From the NCBI GenBank assembly GCA_958439195.1, contig OY288160.1, positions 461,420-525,419 on the forward strand: DNA of 64,000 bases, in the 5' to 3' direction. A program made the position numbers and the translations under genes. This DNA is from an uncultured Paracoccaceae bacterium. GTDB lineage: Bacteria; Pseudomonadota; Alphaproteobacteria; Rhodobacterales; Rhodobacteraceae. The notes beneath the pieces are model-generated. The model was not told where the DNA came from. It saw only the letters and a program-made list of their open reading frames with translations, and searched no databases. Shown piece by piece: positions 16,538 to 24,620 of the stretch (positions are counted from its first letter, which is position 1; every line of letters starts with the position of its first letter).

Positions 16538-16678
16538 TTACGCAGGAACCAAGATCGGCCAAGCACGCTTGCCGAAAGATCGGGCCCAAAGCCGCTGACC
16601 GGTCACAGGACAAGTCCGCCATGGGCGGTAAATGTACTTGAAGCCGGGAGGCGGCGGGGGAAGACGGTGTTTCACCAT
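16538..16678 (-). CDS. small basic protein of island type
   Basis: This 46-codon frame is preceded by a very strong AGGAGAGAGGAG site. The product is rich in Pro, Arg and Trp and ends in a WARSFGKRAWPILVPA-like stretch. I recall similar short proteins (proline start, RPWR, FGxRAWPI) beside integrases and phage genes in Rhodobacterales. The function is unknown. It is missed by length-based gene finding; a longer overlapping frame to 16910 is less convincing. Confidence 0.65.
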   Translation of the reverse strand: MVKHRLPPPPPGFKYIYRPWRTCPVTGQRLWARSFGKRAWPILVPA

Positions 16679-17196
16679 CTCCTCTCTCCTTCTCGTAGGC
16701 ACGCCGCCCGACGATCTGTCGTTGACGGTCTTTCTGTCTCGTGGCAGAAAAACCTAGCGTAGGTGACATGAACGCGGACGACGCAGTTTCAGGGAACCAA
16801 GGGCGGGTCGTGGTGGTCCAACACTCGACCTGCCCGCTAAACTGGAACACCACATTTTGTGTAGCATAGCCACACTTCGTCAAACTGTCGAAACGGGCGG
16901 GGCGGATCAATGGGAATATTTACACTCTTGGGGCGATTTTTTTCTTGACGATTTTCCTGCAACAGGCGCGCAAGGTCTTGCTGTTCAATGAAAAACCGCC
17001 AGTTGTAAAGAATAGTCTTCAGGCGCACGTTTGATTATCGACGGTTACAGTTCCCGGTTCACACCGAATCGCGCCGTGTCTCATTCGAAACCTGCTTTTG
17101 CCGTACAAACCGGCTGTAAAAGTGAAACCTCTGGCCACCTGCCTTTTCGTCTGTGCAGAACGCTTCCAGAACAGATTTCTCGAATCGGACACCCGT
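16679..17196. other. stretch without recognisable gene
   Basis: I see only the leader of the small minus-strand gene and short frames with poor codon use. No terminator, RNA or repeat stands out. Confidence 0.5.
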
Positions 17197-17364
17197 ATGC
17201 CCCACTGGCCCCAAACCATCCCGCCCGACCTCCGCCGTCGCCTGGAGAACGTCACCGGCTACCGACAGTTCGGGCCGCAAGACCTCTGGGGCGAGATAGG
17301 GGAATGGCTGGAGAAGCATCAGGTCGAGGTGCCGGACGGCTTGCCCGTTGATCCGAGCAGTTGA
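17197..17364 (+). CDS. small hypothetical protein
   Basis: The 55-aa protein starts MPHWPQTIPPDLRRRLE and has YRQFGPQDLWGEIGEWLEKH. The compact, well-formed sequence with balanced codons suggests a real gene; similar short proteins occur near integrases in related bacteria. An AGCCAC/GTGGCT hairpin follows at 17368-17386. The function is unknown. Confidence 0.55.
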   Translation: MPHWPQTIPPDLRRRLENVTGYRQFGPQDLWGEIGEWLEKHQVEVPDGLPVDPSS

Positions 17365-17759
17365 AAGAGCCACTTCTTGCGTGGCTTGCTGCGAAGCTCC
17401 GGGCGCGCGACATAGTCCTAAAAAGTTGTTCCGGGCGGCAACCTGTTGAAGTAAGCATCGACTTCGTACATCTTCCGCAACCTGTTGATCCCCGGTAACT
17501 GTCGTGTTGTCGCCTGACGCTGTTGCGCTCCGGGTGGCCCTACAATGCAGAGGTCTTCCGAGCCACGCCGACAACCCGATGGCCGGGATGCCAGTGCGGG
17601 GCTGGACCTATTGAATGGTCGCGGGTCCTTCCCGGCGCAAAGCTATGCGGGTTGGCCGGTGGCTCGATGGGTTTCTAGCGACAGAAAATATGTCAAGGGG
17701 TATGCGGCAATATTTTCAATAACTTAGCCGATTTCTCATAGCATGGAGCATCGTCCAGG
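17365..17759. other. stretch without recognisable gene
   Basis: Apart from the small hairpin after the preceding gene, I see no convincing frame, repeat or RNA. Composition drops in GC towards 17760, which fits a junction between modules. Confidence 0.45.
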
Positions 17760-17906
17760 ATGGCCTCTAGAGCAGACTTCGCCACCCACATCGGCGTGAC
17801 TAAACCAAAAGTGGATGACCTCATTCACCGCGGAATAATCAAGGAGCACAAAGCCTTAGGTGGAACTGATCTTGATGAGACGCAGTTGGCGACCTCCAGT
17901 TTTTAA
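17760..17906 (+). CDS. small helix-turn-helix-like protein, possibly truncated
   Basis: The 48-codon frame encodes ADFATHIGVTKPKVDDLIHRG, which resembles the DNA-binding domain of terminase small subunits or Nu1-like proteins, and then stops soon after. Full-length relatives are much longer, so this is probably a truncated remnant. Confidence 0.45.
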   Translation: MASRADFATHIGVTKPKVDDLIHRGIIKEHKALGGTDLDETQLATSSF

Positions 17907-18034
17907 TCAACCGGCATCTTGACGTGATGGCGCCTGAAGAACTCGACGCGACGATTTACCTTGCCACAGTCGCATTTGCCGATCGCAAGGGCTTCAAGGC
18001 CACAGTACCCAAAGCCGTGCTAACTGCCGATTGA
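17879..18034 (+). pseudogene. C-terminal remnant of an unknown gene
   Basis: A second frame overlapping the previous one reads INRHLDVMAPEELDATIYLA and continues to a TGA at 18032. The composition is protein-like, but there is no start. It looks like the last 50 residues of a gene whose 5' part was lost. Confidence 0.4.
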
Positions 18035-18109
18035 TCATTCTAGTACCCCATCTTGTGTATCCTTAGTTATCGGACAATCATTCTAGTGATGGGAAGCGGA
18101 GTGGACGCC

Positions 18110-18364
18110 ATGCATATTCTTATCACAGGCGACGCGGGGATGTTGGGGTGTAAGCTGGCCGAACGGCTGGCGCAGGACCGTGGGCTTGGAGGACATGAAA
18201 TATCGCGCATGATGCTAGCCGATCTGGTTCTGCCCGAGGCGCCGAAACATTTGCCATCTGGTTTCGATGCGCGCAGCGCGTGTGATCTCGGTTTTGTTGC
18301 CGAGAATGATTTTGAGCAGATCATCCGCGCCCATATTGAGGACGAATTGGAGGACCGCACATGA
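18110..18364 (+). pseudogene. internally deleted D-erythronate dehydrogenase (denD) remnant
   Basis: The 84-codon frame starts MHILITGDAGMLGCKLAERL, matching the first 45 or so residues of the intact DenD at 23639-24619. It then jumps to DLGFVAENDFEQIIRAHIED, matching the last 35. About 240 residues, including the catalytic tyrosine-lysine region, are missing, but the frame is kept. Its stop overlaps the start of the next gene (ATGA), so the original operon order is preserved. It may be translated but cannot be an active dehydrogenase. Confidence 0.72.
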
Positions 18365-19230
18365 TCGCCTTTCTTGGCACTGGCCTGATGGGCGCGCCGA
18401 TGGTGCGCCGTCTGCTGGCGGCAGGCCATGACGTAACCGTGTGGAACCGCACGGTCGTCAAAGCAGAGGCGCTGGCCGCCGACGGTGCGCTTGTCGCGTC
18501 CAGCCCCGCCGAGGCCGTGCGGGATGCCACAACGGTCTTCACCATGCTTTCCGACGGACCTGCGGTTGAAAAACTGCTGTTTTCAGAGGGCGTGGCTGAT
18601 GCAATGACCGCGGGCGCAATCCTGATCGACTGCTCGTCCATTCCACCAGAGGCTGCGCGGGATCATGCAGCGCGGCTTGCGGAACGGGGCGTTCTGCATG
18701 TCGACTGTCCAGTTTCCGGCGGTGTCCCTGGTGCGCGCGAGGGTTCGCTGGCGCTGATGGCCGGGGGAGAGGATGTGGTGATCGACCGCATCGCGTCGCT
18801 GATGGCCCCGCTTGGGCGACTGACCCATGTTGGTCCCTGTGGAGCGGGGCAGGTTTGCAAGCTTGCCAATCAGCAGATCGTCGCCATTACCATCGGCGCT
18901 GTCGCCGAGGCGATGGTGCTGGTCACAGCCGGTGGCGCCGACCGGTCGCGGTTCCGCGACGCCATCCGCGGCGGCTTTGCCGAAAGCCGCATCTTGGATT
19001 TGCATGGTGGCCGTATGCTGGCTCGCGACTTTGCGCCGGGCGGGCCTTCAAAGCTACAACTGAAGGACCTCGACACAGTCGCCGCGCTTGCCGATGCAGA
19101 GGGCCTAATTCTGCCTCTTACCGAGGCTGTCCGCGCAGAGTTCCGTGATTTTGTCGAAAGCGGTCACGGGGATATCGATCATAGTGGAATTTTGCTGCAC
19201 CTCGAAGCAACCAACCCCCGCAAGCCTTGA
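18361..19230 (+). CDS. NAD-dependent 3-hydroxyacid dehydrogenase (6PGDH-like, GarR/LtnD family)
   Basis: The 289-aa protein has the Rossmann motif FLGTGLMGAPMVRRL (residue 4), the substrate-binding DCPVSGGVPGAREGSL (about 117) and the catalytic lysine in GAGQVCKLANQQIV (about 160-175). This is the beta-hydroxyacid dehydrogenase family (tartronate semialdehyde reductase, 3-hydroxyisobutyrate or L-threonate dehydrogenase). Coupling to the denD remnant suggests it once worked in four-carbon acid catabolism. It is distinct from the LtnD at 33752. Confidence 0.82.
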   Translation: MIAFLGTGLMGAPMVRRLLAAGHDVTVWNRTVVKAEALAADGALVASSPAEAVRDATTVFTMLSDGPAVEKLLFSEGVADAMTAGAILIDCSSIPPEAARDHAARLAERGVLHVDCPVSGGVPGAREGSLALMAGGEDVVIDRIASLMAPLGRLTHVGPCGAGQVCKLANQQIVAITIGAVAEAMVLVTAGGADRSRFRDAIRGGFAESRILDLHGGRMLARDFAPGGPSKLQLKDLDTVAALADAEGLILPLTEAVRAEFRDFVESGHGDIDHSGILLHLEATNPRKP

Positions 19231-19242
19231 AACCGAATCGCC

Positions 19243-19584
19243 TTAGGGGCGAAGGCAAGAGCACAAGGAGTTCGCGCTCGGCCACCAATCGCATATGGTC
19301 CGGAGGAATCGGTCCACGCGCGCTTCATTGATGTGCACGCAGCCATGTCCCCAATCTTGGAATGGCGGTGCGCGATTTTTGCGGCAGGTTGCGGAACAAT
19401 CGGGAAAGGTATCATGGGCCGCAGCACAGGCACGATTTACCAGCGCGGGCGTGTCAACCGAGACGTAGTTAGCACCGCCATATGCCGACTGGCTGAAGAA
19501 CCGCGCTTCGGTCGCGATATCCTGGCTTGCAATCAGATGGTTACCGTGGAGCAAGTGAACCATATGACCACCTTCTTTGCGCAA
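19243..19584 (-). pseudogene. N-terminal remnant of a 2-oxoglutarate-semialdehyde dehydrogenase-like gene (xylA type)
   Basis: The minus-strand frame reads GNHLIASQDIATEARFF, then DTPALVNRACAAAHDTFPD, which resembles the start of alpha-ketoglutaric semialdehyde dehydrogenases of oxidative pentose pathways. Similarity fades after about 70 residues and the nucleotide-binding and cysteine motifs are absent. The adjacent xylD and xylB support the reading, as the three act in one pathway. It is a fragment, not a working enzyme. Confidence 0.5.
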
Positions 19585-19755
19585 GCTGCGCGGAGTCCCT
19601 GTTGCGGCGCCAGCTGCAAAGACTTCAGGCAGGCGCTAGGACTGGAAGTCATAATCCTAGACAGTTTCGTCAGTTTCTGCCCGCAGTTGTAAAAGATCGG
19701 TTCTGAAGGTCGCATAACGGGACGGCATCATACGTGGAACCGGTCAGCAGGGCGC

Positions 19756-20525
19756 TTATGCGGTGGGAGCGCATAGTTCGGCGTTCGTCGATGCTGCCCA
19801 GTTTGTGAGTTCAGTCAAAAAGCTGGATGCTGAGTCCCACCCGTTCGGCCGATTGCAGCATATGCGCCCGCATCGCCGCATCGCCGCTCGCGCTTCGCGC
19901 GCGTCGTCGGCCTTGATTGCAGCACTTAGTGCACAGTGTTCGCGATCCACATCCGGCGCGAAATCTTCGGGACGTGTCCTGACGCGCGAGTCGATGACCG
20001 TATGCAATAGCCGTTCAGAAATCGCGCCCTGGAACTGGACGAAGTAAGAATTGCCCGAAGTTGTGGCAATGACGCGGTTAAAATCAAGATCAGCCTGTAT
20101 CTTCTTGTCCTTTGCAGCATCGGTCTACCGGGTCAAAGCGTCGTCAATCTGAGCCAGATGCTCGACATTGCGATTGAGCGCGGCCAATCCCGCCGCCTCG
20201 ATCTCCAGAGGCATGCGGAGCTGGAACAGATCGCGGAACGCATGCGGGGCCATCGCGCGTGCGTCGTTCAACCGGATATGGTTGGCCTCGCGCTGAATGA
20301 CGAAAGCGCCCGCGCCCTGTCGCGTCTGATCAGCCCCTCGTTGCGAAGTTGGCAGATCGCCTCACGCACGACTGTGCGGCTGACGGTGAAGCTGCGTGTC
20401 AGCGCAAGTTCGGCAGGCAGCCGGCCACCCGGTTTCAATGCGCCAACGGCGATCTGAGCAGTCAACACACCGGCGATACGGGCAGGCAGATGTTGCGGTC
20501 GGGACCAGGGGGTAGAGTCGGCCAC
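19756..20525 (-). pseudogene. GntR/FCD regulator broken by a frameshift and a stop
   Basis: The first 75 codons from 20525 give a winged helix (GGRLPAELALTRSFTVSRTVVREAI). Close to 20330 the conserved reading shifts frame (NEGLI, then QTRQGAGAFVIQRE in another frame). A TAG at about 20125-20127 interrupts the FCD domain, whose remaining part (ADLDFNRVIATTSGNSYFV) is clear. One missing base plus one nonsense change account for all of it. It is divergent from xylD and was presumably its regulator, so xylD may now be unregulated or controlled by another protein. Confidence 0.75.
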
Positions 20526-20610
20526 GGCATCACTATTATTTGGTCATGCCGGACGTGGAAGGTTTGGCTTGCTGTTCAAAATTTATCAGACAATCTTACA
20601 AGGAGTTACT

Positions 20611-22401
20611 ATGAGAAGTACCATGACTGAAGAAAGTCCCCGCCGCCTGCGATCCCAGGAGTGGTTCGATAACCCGGACCATGCCGACATGACCGCGCTC
20701 TATCTTGAGCGGTTCATGAATTACGGTATCACACCCGAAGAATTGCGTTCCGGTCGACCGATCATCGGCATCGCACAATCTGGCAGTGATCTGAATCCCT
20801 GTAATCGCCACCATCTTGAGCTGGCGCGCAGGGTACGCGACGGCATCCGCGATGCGGGCGGAATTGCGATCGAATTCCCGAGCCACCCTCTATTCGAGAA
20901 TTGCAAGCGCCCCACCGCGGCACTGGACCGAAACCTGGCCTACATGGGGTTGGTTGAACTGCTCTACGGCTATCCGTTCGACGGGGTGGTGCTGACCACG
21001 GGTTGCGACAAGACCACCCCTGCCGCCATAATGGCTGCGGCAACGGTGGACATTCCTGCCATTGTCCTGTCGGGCGGGCCGATGCTGGACGGCTGGCACG
21101 AGGGCAAGCTGGTCGGCTCGGGGACAATCATTTGGCAGTCGCGGCGGAAATATGCCGTCGGGGAAATCACCAGAGACGAGTTTCTTCAATCCGCACTAGA
21201 TAGTGCGCCCTCGGCTGGCCATTGCAACACAATGGGTACCGCGCTGACCATGAACGCCGTCGCAGAAGCACTTGGCATGTCGCTGACCGGCTGCGCTGCA
21301 ATACCGGCGGCTTATCGCGAACGGGGGCAGATTGCCTATCGCACCGGCTTGCGCGCGGTCGAGATCGTGCGCGAGGATTTGCGCCCATCCCACATACTTA
21401 CGCGAGAGGCGTTCCTGAACGCGATCCGGCTGATCTCAGCCATTGGCGGATCCACCAATGCACAGCCTCACTTAATGGCGATGGCCCAGCATGCGGGCGT
21501 TACCGTAAAGGCGTCGGATTGGCAGACGTATGGCTATGACATTCCCCTACTGGCTAACGTCCAGCCCGCCGGTGCCTATCTGGGGGAACGGTTCCACCGC
21601 GCAGGCGGAGTGCCGGCGATAATGTGGGAGCTTCTGAAGGCCGGCAAGCTTGGCGGCGACTGCATAACGGTCAGCGGTCGCAGCATGGCCGAAAATCTGG
21701 AAGGCCGCGAAGCGACCGATCGAGAGGTCATCCTGCCCTTCGAGGCGCCGATAATGGAACGGGCGGGCTTCCTCGTTCTTAAGGGCAACCTGTTCGATTT
21801 CGCGATCATGAAAACCAGCGTCATTTCGAACGAGTTCCGCGCGCGGTATCTGTGCCGACCGGGCCATGAGGGTATCTTTGAGGGCACGGCTTTCGTCTTT
21901 GACGGTTCGGGCGATTACCATGATCGCATCAACAACCCGAATCTGGCCATCGACGAGAACTCGATCCTCGTGATCAGGGGGGCGGGTCCGCTTGGCTGGC
22001 CGGGTTCGGCCGAAGTGGTGAATATGCAGCCGCCCGACCGCCTCATTAAAAAGGGCATCCTCACCTTGCCCACCATCGGAGACGGGCGGCAATCGGGGAC
22101 TGCCGACAGCCCTTCGATCCTTAACGCCTCACCGGAAAGCGCAGCTGGGGGTGGCCTTGCCTGGCTACGAACCGGCGACCGGATACGTATCGATATGAAT
22201 GAGGGGCGCTGCGACATGCTGGTGGACCCGGCTGAGATCGCCCGCCGTAAGACCGAGGGGCTGCCACCCGTGCCTGCCTCGGCCACCCCTTGGCAGCAGC
22301 TTTACCGCAAGACGGTTACCCAGCTTGATGAGGGTGCCACCATCCGCGGAGCGGAGGAGTTCCGTCAAATCTCGCAGACGCCACCGCGCCACAACCACTG
22401 A
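20611..22401 (+). CDS. xylD: D-xylonate dehydratase (IlvD/Edd family)
   Basis: The 596-aa protein matches Caulobacter-type XylD closely over its whole length as I recall it: SQEWFDNPDHADMTALYLER (about 13), VLTTGCDKTTPAA (about 129), the cysteine-bearing SAGHCNTMGTALTMNA (about 205), SAIGGSTNAQPH (about 285) and the PRHNH C terminus. AAGGAGTTACT precedes the ATG at 20611. It dehydrates D-xylonate to 2-dehydro-3-deoxy-D-pentonate with an Fe-S cluster. With xylB it gives the first oxidative steps of D-xylose; the aldehyde dehydrogenase of the pathway survives here only as a fragment. Confidence 0.9.
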   Translation: MRSTMTEESPRRLRSQEWFDNPDHADMTALYLERFMNYGITPEELRSGRPIIGIAQSGSDLNPCNRHHLELARRVRDGIRDAGGIAIEFPSHPLFENCKRPTAALDRNLAYMGLVELLYGYPFDGVVLTTGCDKTTPAAIMAAATVDIPAIVLSGGPMLDGWHEGKLVGSGTIIWQSRRKYAVGEITRDEFLQSALDSAPSAGHCNTMGTALTMNAVAEALGMSLTGCAAIPAAYRERGQIAYRTGLRAVEIVREDLRPSHILTREAFLNAIRLISAIGGSTNAQPHLMAMAQHAGVTVKASDWQTYGYDIPLLANVQPAGAYLGERFHRAGGVPAIMWELLKAGKLGGDCITVSGRSMAENLEGREATDREVILPFEAPIMERAGFLVLKGNLFDFAIMKTSVISNEFRARYLCRPGHEGIFEGTAFVFDGSGDYHDRINNPNLAIDENSILVIRGAGPLGWPGSAEVVNMQPPDRLIKKGILTLPTIGDGRQSGTADSPSILNASPESAAGGGLAWLRTGDRIRIDMNEGRCDMLVDPAEIARRKTEGLPPVPASATPWQQLYRKTVTQLDEGATIRGAEEFRQISQTPPRHNH

Positions 22402-22677
22402 CTTGACACTGCTCCGGGGTTCGCAATGGTTAGGCCAATCTTTCGGCGTCACCTAGCGTCTGCGAGGAGACTGAATGGTGGGCAACTTGTCTTGGCTGAG
22501 CTGGGCCCTCATGCTCTCCTCCACCGTATGACTACAATGCACGCCTTGCAGATGACGGCGAAAAAGAGAAGTTTTGGCCAGGTCTCGATAGGCAGGAGTA
22601 GCCACGATGCACTGGCTTCCGAGACATCGTCTAACGTGGTTACTCGAAAATCTCTACTATTGCAGAAGGACACTTGA

Positions 22678-23433
22678 ATGTCTGAAAATTTCGCTCGCCA
22701 CCCCAGCCTCGCCGGCAAGGTCGTCTATGTGACCGGAGGCGCTTCCGGGATCGGTGCTGAGATCGTCACCGCTTTTGCCGAGCAAGGTGCACAGGTTGGT
22801 TTCGTCGACAACGACGCGGCGGCCAGCGTGGCGATGACCGGCGCCCATCCCAATGTTACACACGAACTCTGTGACCTGCGTGACATCGAAGCGCTGCATG
22901 CGGCTTTTGCCCGCCTGAAATCGAAGATCGGACCAGCCCAGATCCTTGTGAACAATGCCGCGCGGGACGACCGCCATACCTGGACAGAAGTCACGCCCAA
23001 CTATTGGGATGACAGGATGAACACAAACCTGCGCCACATGTTCTTTACCATCCAGTCAGTCGCACCCGACATGATCGCGGCAGGCGGCGGGTCGATTATC
23101 AATATGGGATCGAACAGCTGGTTCGAGGCTGGCGGCGGCTTTCCCGCCTATGCCACGGCGAAGGCTGCGGTGCATGGCCTGACGCGGACCATGGCGCGCG
23201 ACCTCGGCCAGCACCGCATCCGCGTGAACGCAGTCGTCCCCGGCTGGGTCATGACTGAACGGCAAAAAACGCTCTGGGCCAAGCCTGACGCCATCGCCGC
23301 GCATCTAAAGCGCCAGTGCCTGCCCGATCTGATCGATCCGATCTACATCGCCCGCATGGTGCTCTTCCTCGCATCGGACGATGCGGCGATGTGCACGGCC
23401 AACAGCTACATGGTCGAGGCAGGGTCGATCTGA
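22678..23433 (+). CDS. xylB: D-xylose 1-dehydrogenase (SDR family)
   Basis: The 251-aa SDR has the TGGASGIGA cofactor loop (about residue 19), LVNNAARDDRHTW (about 90), an active-site serine in INMGSNSW (about 139), YATAKAA (about 156) and a LVLFLASDDA-like C terminus (VLFLASDDAAMCTANSY). The NDDRH-like insert and CTxxSY end are typical of Caulobacter XylB. It oxidises D-xylose (or L-arabinose) to the lactone with NAD. It lies 276 bases downstream of xylD; that gap holds no gene I can see. Confidence 0.85.
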   Translation: MSENFARHPSLAGKVVYVTGGASGIGAEIVTAFAEQGAQVGFVDNDAAASVAMTGAHPNVTHELCDLRDIEALHAAFARLKSKIGPAQILVNNAARDDRHTWTEVTPNYWDDRMNTNLRHMFFTIQSVAPDMIAAGGGSIINMGSNSWFEAGGGFPAYATAKAAVHGLTRTMARDLGQHRIRVNAVVPGWVMTERQKTLWAKPDAIAAHLKRQCLPDLIDPIYIARMVLFLASDDAAMCTANSYMVEAGSI

Positions 23434-23638
23434 CCCTCCCGCATTGATGGCCTGCGGAGCCGTGCGGCAGATCATCAGCATAACACAAGCACATGGAGCT
23501 TGACCCGCCTGATACCCACAACTGATCAAGAGTTCAGTCAGAAAAGCGGGTCAATTCTCGATCGATAACTGGGTCATCCCTCAGCAGAAACCCACGCGCC
23601 ACGGCCTGTCTGGAGGCCCGCCGAGGGCATATCATGCG

Positions 23639-24619
23639 TCAAAATGGAAGCCTCCCACCCAGTTCTTCGTCCACATAGACCTGGATGATCTCGTGGAACG
23701 AGGTCTCGGCATTGAAGCCCAGGTCCCGTGCGCGAGCAGCTTCGAAGTCGCGGGCCCAACCAGAGACGATGCGATGAATGGTTTCATCCGGCTCTCGACG
23801 GATGAGCGCTACCGCCTTTTCACCCGCTATGTCGCGGAGTGCCGCGATCTGATCTCCGACGGTCGCGCTAACACCCGGCATTGTCAGGTTGCGACGATGC
23901 CCCATCAGGCGGGTGTCCAGCCCCGCCGCATGGTCAATGAAACCCACTGCGGCGCGCGGACTGGCATGCCAGTGGCGGATCGTGTCGGGGACTGGCAGGA
24001 TGGCGGGCAGGCCGTTCAGCGGTTCGCGCAAGATACCGGAGAAGAAACCCGAGGCTGCGGCATTCGGCTTGCCAGGACGGATGCAGATCGTGGGAAACCG
24101 AATTCCAACTCCATCAAGAAAACCGCGTCGCGAGTAATCGTCCAGAAGCAATTCGCCAATGGCCTTTTGCGTGCCGTAACTGGTCAGCGGCGTGAGGTGG
24201 AATTCATCCCCAATTTGCTCAGGGAACGGCGCGCCGAAAACGGCCAGGGAAGAGGCGTAGACGAGGCGCGGGACGTAGCCGTCAATCGCACGGATTGCGT
24301 CCAACAGAGAGCGAGTGCCGTCGAGGTTAATCGCATAGCCCTTGTCGAAATTGGCTTCGGCCTCGCCCGACACGATGGCCGCCAGATGCACAATCACATC
24401 GGGCCTGCCTTCGATCAGACGTTCCGCCGTACCCGAGCTCGAAAGATCCGCTACGATCGAATGCCGCTCGCCCTTGAAGTTGGTTGCGACCTTTGGCTCG
24501 CTTACGTCGGCGAGCGTGAGCCTGGTGACCGTCCGTCCGCCGATGGTCCCTTTGCCACACACATTATCAGCAAGTTTTCTGCCAATCATGCCGGCTGCGC
24601 CGATGATGAGAAGGTGCAT
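23639..24619 (-). CDS. denD: D-erythronate dehydrogenase-like NAD-dependent epimerase/dehydratase-family protein
   Basis: The 326-aa protein starts LLIIGAAGMIGRKLADN and has VHLAAIVSGEAEANFDKGY (about 77), the SSL..YGTQKA catalytic triad region (about 123-150) and RFPTICIRPG (about 175). I chose the ATG at 24619, two bases from the apnL stop, with GGAGACC upstream. The family includes DenD, which oxidises D-erythronate to 3-oxo-tetronate. It is the last gene of the GntR/importer/apnL operon. An internally deleted paralogue lies at 18110. Confidence 0.8.
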   Translation of the reverse strand: MHLLIIGAAGMIGRKLADNVCGKGTIGGRTVTRLTLADVSEPKVATNFKGERHSIVADLSSSGTAERLIEGRPDVIVHLAAIVSGEAEANFDKGYAINLDGTRSLLDAIRAIDGYVPRLVYASSLAVFGAPFPEQIGDEFHLTPLTSYGTQKAIGELLLDDYSRRGFLDGVGIRFPTICIRPGKPNAAASGFFSGILREPLNGLPAILPVPDTIRHWHASPRAAVGFIDHAAGLDTRLMGHRRNLTMPGVSATVGDQIAALRDIAGEKAVALIRREPDETIHRIVSGWARDFEAARARDLGFNAETSFHEIIQVYVDEELGGRLPF

Positions 24620-24620
24620 T

